Source: Metaphire vulgaris (Eukaryota; Annelida; Clitellata; Crassiclitellata; Megascolecidae). From it: 64,000 bases of DNA. The notes below the pieces were generated by a model. It was not told the origin of the DNA and made no database searches. It saw nothing but the letters and a program-made list of their open reading frames with translations. The position numbers and the translations under genes were made by a program. The DNA lies in assembly GCA_018105865.1 (NCBI GenBank), contig CM030856.1, forward strand, positions 7,040,720 through 7,104,719, given 5' to 3'. Position 1 is the first letter of the stretch; each line of letters starts with the position of its first letter. Shown here piece after piece: positions 22,081 to 32,882 of this stretch.

Positions 22081-22439
22081 TCACTCTCCCTATTTCTGCG
22101 AATACACTCGCAGTCTCTCGCACAGATAACGAGATTAAAACTGTCTCCGGCAACCGTAAATCAATAACAGCAGAAATGATATTAAAATTAATATTTTAAA
22201 AACATTTCTGAGACGATCGAAACGATCTTCCCGGTTTGCTTGTAAATCGCATCAGCGTCGACTCGAAATTTGAACTCGTCAAAAAGAGGAAGGCAGACAA
22301 ATGTTATTACTGTCATGTCAAAAGCTCCCTTTAAAAAAGATAGATTGGATTACAGAAAGGCAGATGAAAAATATGCGTTTTTGCCAGAGTAAGTTACAAT
22401 TCACGTTTCGATTTCGTCGTATCGTGGTGAAAAATGAAA

Positions 22440-22735
22440 TCGGACAGAAGTTACTACGTTTCACTGCAGGACATCTGTCGACAGAGTCTTCCTACGATCG
22501 CCCCTGGGCCCTGGCAGCGAAGGGAGTAAGCGAGAACCTACGGGCTTTTGCAGTGACTGGACCCTCCCTCTGGAATGCCTTGAACCCGTCCATGCGGGCC
22601 TCACTTCTTACTCTCTGTTCAATGCAAAAGCTGAAGTCTTACTACTTTAGTATGCGACTCCAATGCCTGGTGCGCCTCTGAGTAGAAATATGAGGCGCCA
22701 TACAAATGCTACATTACATTACATTACATGGACAC
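22440..22735 (+). mobile_element. LINE 3' end, reverse transcriptase C-terminus relic
   Basis: Encodes ENLRAFAVTGPSLWNALNPS, then LKSYYF, typical of the CR1/L2-like end block. A short 3' UTR follows (GAGGCGCCATACAAATGCTA) and a (CATTA)n tail at 22716-22730. Confidence 0.75.
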
Positions 22736-22769
22736 TTGGGACCCAGGCGCTTTTGCGTAATAAATGCTA

Positions 22770-23045
22770 GTGTTGCTGAGAGAGAGCGAGACACGGACAG
22801 ACACACAGACGGACGGAGACGGACAACAGACAGAGATAGACAGAGACAGACATTTAGAGAAGGAGAGGGAAAGAGAGAGGTTGAAATGGAGAAGGAGGGT
22901 GGAGAAAGTCGAAAGAGAAGGAGAGAAAGAGAAGGAGAGATTGAGGATTGAGAGAAAGAGAAAGGGGGAGAAAGAGGAGAGAGAGAAAGAGAGATGGAAA
23001 GAGAGTGGGAGAGAATGAAGGAGAGAATGAGTGAAAGAGGGAGAG
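22770..23045. repeat. purine-rich GAGA/GACAGA tract
   Basis: Nearly all purine on the plus strand; degenerate GACAGA then GAGAAAGA units. Confidence 0.9.
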
Positions 23046-23283
23046 TCGCCGGTAGAAAGTTTCTTAAGAGGAACTTTGAGTTCTTTGGTATTTAAGTGAT
23101 GCTCAGCCCTCGACCTGTTGGAAAATACGAAAATACCTCGCCCTCTCTACTCAACGCAGACTGGTCTTTATCGATGGCAGCAAATCGCTGTTCAAAGCTT
23201 GCAGCATAAAATACAGTAACTGGAAAAACCAATTCCGGCTGAACATGATTCGAACCGGTATTAAAATTTCACGTGAATTTTAT

Positions 23284-23339
23284 CATATATATATATATAT
23301 ATACATGATATACATGATATAGGGTTATATATATATGTA

Positions 23340-23375
<36 letters not shown>
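23284..23375. repeat. (AT)n/(GT)n repeat
   Basis: (AT)n with ATACATGAT interruptions, then (GT)n at 23345-23375. Confidence 0.9.
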
Positions 23376-23376
<1 letters not shown>

Positions 23377-23678
23377 TCTGGGCTATAGAAGGACCTCTGC
23401 TGTACAGATCTGGCTTGACCCTTGACATCTGGCTCGACCCCTGGTCTCTGTGTTCGAAAGCTTTGTCTGCGAGTTGACAGCTTTCGATTGCGCCACAATG
23501 GAACTTCAAAAACTTGGCAGTCGTATTGCGATAACAGAGAATATTACTTCCGTACATTTTGCAGTCGACAGCCGAGACAGGTCAAGTTCTAAACCCGGTC
23601 ATTGCGCATCGAGCATTTGTTACACATCAGGCGATGGTATATGCCAAATGCACAAAGGCATATGTGGCCTATGACTGA

Positions 23679-23723
<45 letters not shown>

Positions 23724-24079
23724 CTGTTTTTAAAATATGATTCGATCCTCACACGAAATATGTTCTTCTAAAGGGATTATTACCACCTCGTTTATATTTC
23801 GGTCCAGTCTCAAAAATTTCAACATTATTATACGCCGCTGCATGGATTCGGTAGTTAAAGCTCTACTTAATTAGCGGGTATTTCATTTTGTGGATTTTAT
23901 TCTGCTTTATACAAGTTATAGTTATTAACCAACAATCATAACCGCCCACCCTATAGAAAGTTAATGATTTTCAAATTTTCGCGTTTTGGGCCCACTGAAT
24001 GCTAAAATTGTGATGTTATTTGGCTATGAAATGTATTCTTCGTAGTATTCTGCTCTTAGGCAGGTTTTGTATTCCAATT
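23376..24079. other. no gene assigned
   Basis: Contains (AAT)n at 23680-23722. Frames over 23450-23674 lack recognisable motifs. Confidence 0.4.
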
Positions 24080-24490
24080 TCGCCATTCATTCCTTGTTCA
24101 AAGCTTTCTCCTTTAAGTCTTTATAGTCCTTTTCCATCATCCAGTCAAGTAGCATCTCTCGTGGTCTTCCTTTGGTCTTTTCCCCCTCTAGATGTCCTTC
24201 TATTAATTCCCTTAGGAGTGAGTCTCCTCTCATTATATGTCCCATCCAGGTCTTCTTTTGTCTCATTTTGAAATTATGAAATGTATATAAATGACAATAA
24301 ACATATATCTTCTTATTCATCATCATGTTCTCTGTCCTGGGACAGGTTTAGGGCTCCATTGTTTCCAATCCTCTCTCTACATCTTGCCTCTTCTTTGATG
24401 TATGCATAGGTTTTGTGTAGTTGTCTGTTTTCGTCATCCAGTCCAATAGCATTTCTCCTCGGTCTTCTCTTTGTCTTTCTTCCTGAAATA
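24080..24490 (-). mobile_element. two LINE C-terminal relics in tandem
   Basis: The minus strand reads WMGHIMRGDSLLRELIEGHL, then KGRPREMLLDWMM (24087-24290), the GHIMR and GRPR block at the end of many non-LTR retrotransposon polyproteins. A second, frameshifted copy of GRPRR.....DD with a following LNLSQDREHDDE tail lies at about 24325-24490. Confidence 0.65.
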
Positions 24491-24887
24491 CTTCCTTAAA
24501 TTACTGTTTTAAGTAAGTCTCTTTATTTTTACACTTATATTTCAGGCAAGGGCAATATCAGCTTTTTCTCAATAAATGTAACCAAATGTATTTTTATATC
24601 CTGCCAAGTGTCATAAAATACCTAATCATGCCGATAAAATAATCCTAGTTTTCCGACATAGCCTTTGAATCCGTTTACTGTTTCAACTGTCACTCCCACC
24701 TCTTCCAAACTATTCCATTTGTCCACAACCTTTGCACTAAAATAGTTTATTTCTTGGACCCACCCTCTGCTTTAACAATTTCCATTTGTGGTCTTTTGTG
24801 CTGCTATAGTGTGCCAATGTAAAGAATCGATCGTTACGGCCAATCTACTTTCCCAGTCATTATTTTGTATGTTTATGTTCTATCAAC

Positions 24888-25083
24888 CAGTGGCGGCTCT
24901 AGGATTTGGCAAGTGGGGGGATAGAGGGGCCGTTGGGGTGGCAATTTCTAATCATGGGGCCAACCATTTGTTGTTTAATGTATGTAGCATTAAGTATATA
25001 GGGTCCCAACTGGGGGGCACTGGGGGGCCAGGCACTCAATAGGGGGAAACGGCTCCTCTGGCCCCCCGGTGGAGCCGCCACTG
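24888..25083. mobile_element. hAT-type MITE, CAGTGGCGGCTC family
   Basis: 196 bp, ends CAGTGGCGGCTCTAGG and GGTGGAGCCGCCACTG, perfect 8-bp duplication ctatcaac. Confidence 0.9.
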
Positions 25084-25229
25084 CTATCAACCTCCTCTTT
25101 CTTCTCCTTTCTATAATGTTGTCGATCTACAACAATATGAAGTCTTTTTCCGCAACTTAAATTATTTAAAGCACGCTCCTATAGGCTTATATTTCACGAA
25201 AGAACGACACGCAGGCAAGCAATATAATT

Positions 25230-25555
25230 ATGCAAGCTTCAGTTTCATATTTTTCACGCTTAATGAGTCTGGCGCTTTCTTGCAACGAACGCAAACTGCA
25301 AGAACGAATTTCCCAACCAGATGTGACAGCGTCCTCCAGGCCTTCCTTCCATCCGTCCTGATCCGACTGCACGCAATCCTCGCTAGACCCGGTTGGCATC
25401 CTCTCCTCCTCCCACAAACCCCTTCCCCACTCTTCCAACTTAGACACACCACCGTGTCGCTGAAACGTATGACTCTGAGGGACCCGATAGCACCCTTCGA
25501 CGAGGAGAAGGTGCTGATTCGCCTCTTGAGGCCAATGCGTCTTGAACGAAATTAG
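25230..25555. other. open segment, possible minus-strand exon
   Basis: Two minus frames and one plus frame stay open. One minus frame (KAWRTLSHLVGKFVLAVCVR) loosely fits the A..WL, V..V.SV pattern of the module-repeat family, but the splice sites are unconvincing. Confidence 0.3.
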
Positions 25556-25869
25556 TTCTAGGCTCTGCCAAAATGAAGAAAAAAAACTGACGTATTAGTT
25601 TCTGCCCGATAATGTTAACATCTTACCAACTGCCGCACAAATAACGCGTGGGAGCTATCTTCGTGAATATTTTGAATACGTTTAACACAGAGGGAGGTTC
25701 TGTAAGTTATTAGAGTTCAACTTGTTATAATAAACGGCAAGGGTTTTAAAGACGTCGAACCTTAACACTGTGTGCCTGCAGCCATGTTATACGACACAGC
25801 AATGCTAAAAGTGTACGTCGTACCATAATGGCATAATAGTTTTTAAAAAACTTTCCCCCTTTGGGCTGC

Positions 25870-26072
25870 TGACCAAAATGTTTTAAGCATCATAGGCGTG
25901 ATGACCTTTTTCTTGCTTGTCAGCATCTAAAAGGAACAATTTTCGAAGGAAAGACATACGAGAGATACATGGATGACCTTTTTTGCTTGTCAAGATTTTT
26001 CGAAAGTTGGTTACGGTCAAAAGTCAAAACCAACCCCTCCCCCTCTTGCGGAAATCCCGGCTACGCCGCTGC
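25870..26072. mobile_element. hAT-type MITE fragment, right end
   Basis: Two TTTTTTGCTTGTCA-type blocks and the right end GGAAATCCCGGCTACGCCGCTG, as in 49148-49466. The left end is not found. Confidence 0.55.
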
Positions 26073-26089
26073 ATACATATACACCTGCA

Positions 26090-26126
26090 TACATACATAC
26101 ATACATACATACACACACATACTGTA
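26090..26126. repeat. (ATAC)n microsatellite
   Basis: Immediately follows the MITE end. Confidence 0.9.
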
Positions 26127-26224
26127 CATACACGCACACTTAGAGAGATCCTACATATTTCATATTTTTATGTAGTGATCTTTCAGATGCGTGTGTGTGC
26201 GTGTTTGTCTGTGTGCGAATGTGC

Positions 26225-26399
26225 TCAGTTGTCCAGTAGCAGGAGAGTTTCGGAACTGTCGTTAGTGGCAAACAGTCGGACAGAAGAATGGCGTCTTCTG
26301 TTGAAGTCGATTGCATCGAGCAAAGCAGAGAACGTTTCCTTCTCCTCGTTCTCACACGCGTTTCCTTCTCTGTTCAAGTCAATATATTGCCGAAGCGCT
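26225..26399 (-). CDS. probable terminal exon, module-repeat family
   Basis: 175 bp, acceptor CGATTGCTAATCAG, open in one frame to TGA at 26225-26227. It encodes LRQYIDLNREGN, then KETFSALLDAIDFNRRR, then SSVRLFATNDSSETLLLLDN. The order E.F..LL.AI.F, V.L..T...E matches the module of the 593-7522 gene. Because it carries its own stop, it may end a neighbouring paralogue. No partner exon was found. Confidence 0.4.
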
Positions 26400-26426
26400 C
26401 TGATTAGCAATCGCAGAAGCAGCCGC

Positions 26427-26716
26427 ATTCATTCATTCATTCGTTCGTTCGTCCATCCATCCGTTCGTCCCTCTGTCCGTTCGTCCGTCCATCCGACGTA
26501 GACACATGTTTGGAATAGCTTGCCATCATCAACAACTATGGCAAAGACACTATAGAAGCATTTAAACGAGAACTGAAAACTGCTCTGTTTGTTCGTAGTT
26601 ATCCAGAACATTGAGCGTTGTCAGATATACTGTATACTGTATTTTCATTTGTAAGGTGTCTTAGCAGTACTTGTACGATATGCCACCATAATCAGTTCAT
26701 GATGATGATGATGATG

Positions 26717-26757
<41 letters not shown>
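26427..26757. repeat. (ATTC)n/(GTCC)n, LINE relic and (ATT)n
   Basis: (ATTC)n then CGTTCGTCC units at 26427-26495. 26500-26610 on the plus strand reads WNSLPSSTTMAKTL, then after a frameshift EAFKRELKTALFV, a LINE reverse transcriptase end. (GAT)n/(ATT)n at 26701-26757. Confidence 0.7.
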
Positions 26758-26829
26758 CGCTCGCGCAGTCTTTAGGTTAAAATGTTCTCTGCGCACGATA
26801 GCAGTTTATTTTTCATATTTATTTAATAT

Positions 26830-27262
26830 TTAATTTTCATAAGGAATACAGAAAGACTTCTGATTCTACGATTTTACATAACATGTGACGCTTATATGAA
26901 TATAACTCCGCATTTTAAAGTTTTCACTTATTGCTATACAAATTTAATCCAGTAACTCGTTTAATTTTTATAGTTACTCGGTGTTTAGCATGAGTTTTAT
27001 AAATTGAACGGTTACTGTTTCAAATCTCGAATTTTGACGATTGGCGCAACAATTAGACCAGATAAAAGCATTAGAATTCTGTCACGCTAACACCAATTTC
27101 TCATTTTTGCAATTATTTTAAAATAAATCCACAGAAAATTATGCTAAAATACAGTCCTAAGACGTCCATTAATTGTAGGTGTATAGGTGAATTTGGAGTA
27201 ATCAATCTTACATGAATTAGGCTGCGTTCACTTTTTTACGACAAAATTACCATGTCTAACGT
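26830..27262. other. AT-rich, nothing recognised
   Basis: No open frame, repeat or regulatory motif stands out. Confidence 0.5.
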
Positions 27263-27272
27263 ATAGTAGCAT

Positions 27273-27450
27273 CGTGGCCGGATAAAATGTCCGCGGACAA
27301 AATGTCGCGGATAAAATGCCGCGAACAGAATGTCGCGGACAAAATGTCATGGTTTAGGGTTAGGGTTAGAGTTAGGGTTATATTTCGTCCTCTGACATTT
27401 TGTCTCCATGACATTTTGTCTGTGACAGTTTGTCCGCGGACATTTTGTCC
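27273..27450. mobile_element. fold-back element with telomere-like core
   Basis: The left arm repeats CGCGGACAAAATGT-type units; the right arm repeats the inverse GACATTTTGTC. Between them lies GGGTTAGGGTTAGAGTTAGG. A perfect 9-bp duplication tagtagcat (27264-27272 and 27451-27459) shows insertion as a unit. The 9-bp length points to a Mutator-like rather than hAT integrase, an inference. Confidence 0.75.
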
Positions 27451-27628
27451 TAGTAGCATACCTGTCTTTGAGAAATCCCGCGCTGTTTCGATGAAACAGA
27501 TAAAGTATCTATGTTTTCGCCGCCCGCTATGTTATGCGCTTCGATAATTAATTATAGTTCGAGACCGCGTTCACAGGTGGCGCCATATGCGTCGGTATTT
27601 TCCAGATATCTGTGGCCTTAGCTGTGCA

Positions 27629-28306
27629 GTCAGTACATGTTGAGAATCTCGACCGTATCGACTTCTGTCGGTGCCTCGTTACCAGACCGACGCCCCCTTC
27701 GACCTTCCCTTTGGAACGACGCTTGCCCGATTACCGGGGGATTAGACACCGCCGATCGGTCGGACAGCCACCCACAGAGGCACCCGAGCGTCCCTTCGTC
27801 CTGCGCTCGGTGGCGATGGAGCGGTGGCCAACCAGGCGCCGGACGGAACGGACGGACGGACGGTGTTCCGGGGGATGGTTTTATGGTAATGGGGGCAGTC
27901 ACCGATCGGCCCGGATTCAGGGCGGCTTTTTCGTCGGACGGGACAGAGTCGGGACGGGTCGAGCGGTCGACGACTACGACTGCCAAACTGGGCGACCGGC
28001 CAGTGCCTATTTTGTGTTCTGTGGACAAGGAGGAGGAGGAGGAGGAGGGGAGGAGGAAATGGAGGAGAGGAGAAGATGGCGGAGGAGGAGGAGGAGAAGA
28101 TGGAAGAGAGGGCGAAGATGGCGGATGACGATGAGAAGATGGCGGAGGAGGAGGAGGAGGAGGAGAGGAAGGAGAAGGCGAAGATGGCGGAGGAGGAGGA
28201 TAAGAGGGCGGATGAGGAGAAGATGGCGGAGGGGTCTGAGAAGATGGAGGGAGAGGATGATGAGTTGACTGTGAGATGCTTAGAGTGCGTCGGATACATC
28301 TCCTAA
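27629..28306 (+). CDS. candidate exon, Glu/Lys-rich protein, apparently frameshifted
   Basis: A strong acceptor (GGCCTTAGCTGTGCAG) precedes 27629. A CpG-rich frame runs from there (TDGVPGDGFMVMGAVTDRPG, then TTTTAKLGDRPVPILCSVD) into a poly-Glu tract coded by GGA/GAG repeats near 28030. Beyond it a different frame gives repeated KMAEEE units and stops at 28306 after LTVRCLECVGYIS. The change of frame falls in the (GGA)n tract, so an indel or assembly error is likely. The opposite strand is also open through the GC-rich half. Function unknown. Confidence 0.35.
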
Positions 28307-28511
28307 ATCAATGCAATTATTATTAGGCTAAATGGCCAACATTCAAAGGCCCGGACAATTGTCGCCAAATCTACGGCGCACAACTAGGTCCGACCGCATG
28401 GTATTCCACTGTGGAATTATACGCGTATCATACGTGTAATATGTCCCCGAATATTATACGCGTATTTATACGTACTGTAAATATACGCTGGCCGTGGCGT
28501 CGACTCAAATG

Positions 28512-28516
28512 CACCC

Positions 28517-28549
<33 letters not shown>

Positions 28550-28857
28550 CTTCTATAGCGCCACTATCATAATGCCCAGGGCATCAGCCGATGGCGCACC
28601 AAATCCAAATAGCATTAGATGATTAGAACCAGGTCAAGCCAGAGGATCAGTCCGAAACGGCGGGAGAGCAATCTAAGGGGGATATGCCAAGTCAAAGAGA
28701 TGTGTTTTAAGGCCAGATCTGAAAGATGATAAATTATATTTATTAGTTATGCGAAGTGATGTTGGTAGTGAATTCCAGAGCTTAGGGGCGCACACTGAGA
28801 AACAACTAGTGCCAATGACTGTGCGAGAGTAAGGAACGACAAATGAACACTGTCACA
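28512..28857 (-). mobile_element. LINE 3' end with (TTGA)n tail
   Basis: The minus strand encodes FVVPYSRTVIGTSCFSVCAP, KLWNSLPTSLRITN, FRSGLKTHLFDLAYPP and stop, the CR1/L2-like terminal block. The 3' UTR ends TAGAAGTTGATTGATTG (tail 28512-28548). Confidence 0.8.
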
Positions 28858-28869
28858 GAGCGAAAACTG

Positions 28870-29150
28870 TTGCCTGTTAGAAGAAGAAACACGGAGTTTA
28901 GACCATTGACTGGCCGGCTCAGTCACCTGATCTTGACCCTATTGAGAACGTGTGGTTTAAAGTGTCAGTCGTTAAAGATTACCAAGAAGCAACTGCGGAC
29001 AAAGCGCGAGCTGATTGAGTCTCTAATTGCAGCCTGGAATCACATTATAACACAAGAACAGTTATAGAGCACCTTGTCAAAATGGTCCATTTCATACCAC
29101 ACAGATGTCAAATTTTAGTCAGAAAGAACGAGGGCTGGTCCATAAACTAC
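28870..29150 (+). pseudogene. Tc1/mariner transposase C-terminal fragment
   Basis: The plus strand reads DWPAQSPDLDPIENVWF, the block with the last catalytic acid of Tc1/mariner transposases. Then, in other frames, come LRTKRELIESLIAAWNHI, then EHLVKMVHFIPHRCQILV and a stop near 29148. At least two frameshifts and loss of the N-terminal DNA-binding and first two catalytic blocks make it inactive. It abuts the 5' side of the inverted LINE fragment. Confidence 0.8.
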
Positions 29151-29941
29151 TAATGACCGCAATGAATAAAAGCAGCCATTTCAGGCTACCTTATAAAATT
29201 GAAAAACAATTACTGGGTTAAAGTAGTTAGAACGCACACCTTTTCACGAGAAGTCCCGAGTGACCATTTTGGTAAAGATTCGAGAAAATCACACTGTGTC
29301 CATATTTTCTCATAAAAGTCTGGGGAAAAGGTGTATAGTCCAGTGAGATCACATACAGAAATGGAAGTAGAATTAACATTGCTACAAAACGATATAGAAT
29401 AACCACCAATTCTACAGGAAAATCTGGCAACAATGCCAAAAAATGATGAAAATACTTCGGTTTCTCAAGTGATGCAAGACTTTTTCACACCACTGTACTT
29501 ATTCGGACAGCGTAAATGCTGTACATGCGCAATAACTACTCCTTCCTTAGCTACGGCCAAATTGACGCCAGTAATGTCTTATTAGGCTTAGATGAGTAGA
29601 TTATATTATTTGAGTCACTGTTGAGCAGCGATTGAGCAGCGTGGCAGTTGCGGTGGCAGTGGTCGTAGTAGCTGCAGCATTGATATTTATCAGCATAGGC
29701 CTACCTGATAGAAAATTTTACATGAATTCGACAATTGATAACAAAATTGAAATAATCTGTTGCTCGAATTCATTTATTGCCCATTAAAGCTTTCTAAATC
29801 GACATATAAGCTTACGGCATGCTCTGATGATAGGCGTTATCTATCTGCATGAAATGATACTGCGCTGATATAACCACCACCAAGAGAATGCTTAGGCCTA
29901 AGTGAATGCAAGCGTTCGGAGTTCCTAAATGGAATGACAGG
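29151..29941. other. no gene assigned
   Basis: The first part may be the 3' flank of the Tc1 element. No terminal repeat was recognised. Confidence 0.4.
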
Positions 29942-30117
29942 CAGTGTTTATTCTAGCCCCCTTGACATTGGTGGTGGGGGATTTTGAAATGTTTGGGGGA
30001 AAAGGTTTGAGTTTCCACACGTTTGGGGGGAAATCTCCATTCCCAGCCAACATCTAAAAAAATGGGGGAATTTTCAAACTTTGGGGAATTCCCCCTGAAG
30101 GCCTAGAATAAACACTG
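29942..30117. mobile_element. MITE, CAGTGTTTATTCTAG family
   Basis: Terminal repeats CAGTGTTTATTCTAG and CTAGAATAAACACTG are exact inverses. Flanks aatgacagg/aataacagg. Confidence 0.8.
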
Positions 30118-30780
30118 AATAACAGGAAAAGAATTAAATATAATTTATGCAAATATAGGAGAGATGAAGCGTCTGAATAGTTGTTAATCGTTTTGCGATC
30201 GCTGAATCTGTTTCTTTGTTGAACGAAGGAAGTTCTCTGAAGCGACTTCTACAAGAAACTTTACTACGAGACCTTCCGTTCAGTCTATTACTGGAGTGAA
30301 TCCTAAACAGCGATTGAGAAATATATCAGCCTGAATTTTAACTAGAAGACATCAGACTACCATATAGAAAGCAAAAGAACAGAGGGACAGAGGACAGTGT
30401 AATGTAAAATATCGAATAGCTTACGAAGTTACATGTACAGTATTTTCGACAGGCGTTTACTTTAAGCGATTGAGGTATACAGATGTGAATTCCAGATGAC
30501 GCAATAATGACTAAACTTACAGAGGTTCGTTCAATATGGAGGACCGTACACTTCTTCCTGAAACATGCCCACCATAATAATGCGATTACTTACAGTTCAA
30601 TTCACTTACAGTTCAGTCATTATAACCGGTTTACCTTCGAAAGCTCCTAACGCCTCAGTCTCTCGGACCCACACGATCATTCATTCATTCATTCATTCAT
30701 TCATTCATTCATTCATTCATTCATTCATTCATTCATTCATTTCTTCGTTAACTTAACTTGTCGTTGTCATCTCATCTCAC
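30118..30780. other. no gene assigned; (ATTC)n
   Basis: (ATTC)n at 30679-30740. Otherwise unique-looking AT-rich sequence. Confidence 0.5.
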
Positions 30781-30863
30781 ATTTTCACGCCCGTTAAATC
30801 ATGCAGTCATTTCTCAAAATCTGCAATCGCGCTTTTTCGTACCCCTCACCAGAAAATTGGAAC

Positions 30864-31047
30864 CAGGGGCGTAGCGATGGGGGGTATATCGGTATATATA
30901 CTCTTCAAATCAGTCTACCTTAAAGTTTTTTATATGATTTACATGTGGTTATATGTGGTTCATATGGTTTATGTGGTTTATAGTTAAGATTTATACCCAC
31001 CCAAAATATTTATACCATCCCAAATCAAATTCCTGGATACCCCCCTG
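30864..31047. mobile_element. hAT-type MITE, CAGGGGCGTAGC family, inside a LINE
   Basis: Ends CAGGGGCGTAGCGATGG and CCTGGATACCCCCCTG; perfect 8-bp duplication attggaac. Confidence 0.9.
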
Positions 31048-31206
31048 ATTGGAACTCAATGCCAGCTTCTCTCCGTTGTCTACAACATGGAGAAACAACA
31101 AGCTCCACATCCTCCGTTCCTTTAATTCCTTCACTATCTCCTCAAGCCTTTAGGTCTAAACTTAAAACTTTCCTATTCCAAAAGTCATTTCCTCCATAGC
31201 TATAAC

Positions 31207-31533
31207 CAGTGGCGTCATTTCACACTTTTCTTGGGGGGGGGCGAGAAATTTTGTAAAATTTTTCTTTTAAATTTTTTTAAATTTTTCGACTTAAAAAGTT
31301 GACGACCTTTTTTTTGCTCGTCAGCCCTTTTTTCTTTTTTACGATTAGTTACTTCAGGTTACTCTCGACATCAAGCACTCCTTTAGGGCTTTAGGGGCTG
31401 CTGACATTTTTTTGCCCCCTCCCAAACGATGCAATGACGTCCCTGTTTTTGTTTTTTGTTGCACATTAATACATTATAAATTAATATTTTCATTTCCTTG
31501 GGGGGCACGCCCCCCCCCCAAATGACGCCTCTG
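31207..31533. mobile_element. hAT-type MITE, CAGTGGCGTCATTT family, inside a LINE
   Basis: Ends CAGTGGCGTCATTTC and AAATGACGCCTCTG; perfect 8-bp duplication gctataac (31199-31206, 31534-31541). A related copy is at about 59157-59342. Confidence 0.9.
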
Positions 31534-31710
31534 GCTATAACAGCCCGGCCCGTCACCTCATGGATACACTGACCTTTGCCCGGTCGACAACCCACCTTGC
31601 CTATATAGCTACTTCAAATTAAGATTAAGCGCATAAGAATAAACAGCTACTACTGTACTACTTCCAAAACGCTCCATAAATCTACGAGATTTTACTTACT
31701 TACTTAATGC

Positions 31711-31843
31711 GACGTCCGTAGACGTCAAAGCACCCACGAATATTGCATTTAAAATGAAACAATGGCGGTGATGATGACGACGACAAAGTGACAATGTTCA
31801 TGATAACAACGACGATAACGGTTACGCAAAGTGAGACATTGTA

Positions 31844-31875
<32 letters not shown>

Positions 31876-31984
31876 CGCTGAAGTCTCAAAGACAAGAGAT
31901 AAGTTGATAAATCAAATAAAATTAATCGAAAATTTTACGCATCTTATTAGCTTATTAACTTTCGTTCATTGGCATAGTCACAGG
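31711..31984. other. no gene; (AT)n
   Basis: GATGAC-rich segment near 31770 and (AT)n at 31847-31875. Confidence 0.6.
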
Positions 31985-32275
31985 CAGGCCCGCCGAGGGA
32001 AATTCCGGGCCTCTGTGCAGAAGGGCCGACTGGCCCCTGACAAGTCTTAAAAATTGATGATGACCTTTTTTGCTTGTCGCTGTTTTTAAGCTGTTTATGA
32101 TGTCCTCAGCGAGCGCCCCCTTTTTTACTCGCCGGGTCCCTGTGCGTATGGCATGGTGACCTTTTTGTGGTGCTATTATTGTTATAACTGTTAATAAGAC
32201 TTCATCATCGGCCCGGACCCCTCCGGACCGCCAGGCCCCTGTGAATACCCCCTGCACCCCCTCTCGGCGGCCCTG
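31985..32275. mobile_element. hAT-type MITE, CAGG(C)CCGCCGAG family
   Basis: Ends CAGGCCCGCCGAGGG and CTCTCGGCGGCCCTG, flanks gtcacagg/gtcactgg (7 of 8). A fragment of the same family starts near 56908 (CAGGGCCGTCGAGAG). Confidence 0.8.
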
Positions 32276-32408
32276 GTCACTGGAGGAACCGGGATTCCTT
32301 ATTCTGTGATCAGTCGTGAAGTTTGCGCATAAAACCTTGAAAAATTGTTCGGGTGAGGGGTAGGTGTGATGTAGGCGAATGACAAGAACTCCGTGCTTGA
32401 CTTGTTTG

Positions 32409-32587
32409 CAGTGTTTTATACAGGCCGGTTAGGAGAGGAGATTTTTCCCCCAAAACCTCAAAATTCCCCCAATCCCAGCACTTACACAGATTTTGCATTG
32501 AACTGTGTCTTTTCCCCTCCAACCAAGTCGATTCCCCCCTCCCGAAAGCCTTAATTCCCCCCAAAGGCCTGGAGTCTGGATAAAAAT
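32409..32587. mobile_element. MITE, CAGTGTTTTATCCAG family
   Basis: Starts CAGTGTTTTATACAGGCC and ends near GTCTGGATAAAAATTG. Full relative at 39513-39673. Confidence 0.65.
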
Positions 32588-32882
32588 TGCTTATTTGGCT
32601 TCCTTTTTTGCCTGTACACTTGTTCCCCGCTGTGCCAATGACTGCTTAATTTAACAGATGGGCCTCAAAAATGTGTGCATTCCATATGTTGGTCGTGCAG
32701 CAAAGTGGTCTGAGAACCATTGCGTTAAAGTAAAACTCTTACACTGTTGTTATACTAAATTTTCTATTCTAGATTACATGTAGCTGCGAGTAGCGAATAC
32801 GTTTCACAAACTTACTTCAGTCGTCTCAGCCTTTACCATTAAATCTTCTGGTGCGCATACTAATGTACACCTGATTTTCGAA

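Larger units (their letters stand above)
30785..31710 (+). mobile_element. LINE 3' end interrupted by two MITEs
   Basis: Reading across the MITE at 30864-31047, the coding end is restored around its duplicated target: RAFSYPSPENWNSMPASL, then QAFRSKLKTFLFQKSFPP and stop. The 3' UTR is split by a second MITE (31207-31533) and resumes with GCGCATAAGAATAAACAGCT, AAAACGCTCCATAAATCTAC and an (ACTT)n tail at about 31694-31708. Confidence 0.8.

Noticed and set aside
24888..25090. Short frames of 60-84 codons containing a Gly/Pro-rich pattern
   Set aside because: Translations of the CAGTGGCGGCTC MITE; the same frames recur at other copies (33097, 43249, 52827).
27355..27385. Interstitial telomere
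   Set aside because: Only about four GGGTTA-like units, confined to the core of a fold-back element with its own target duplication.
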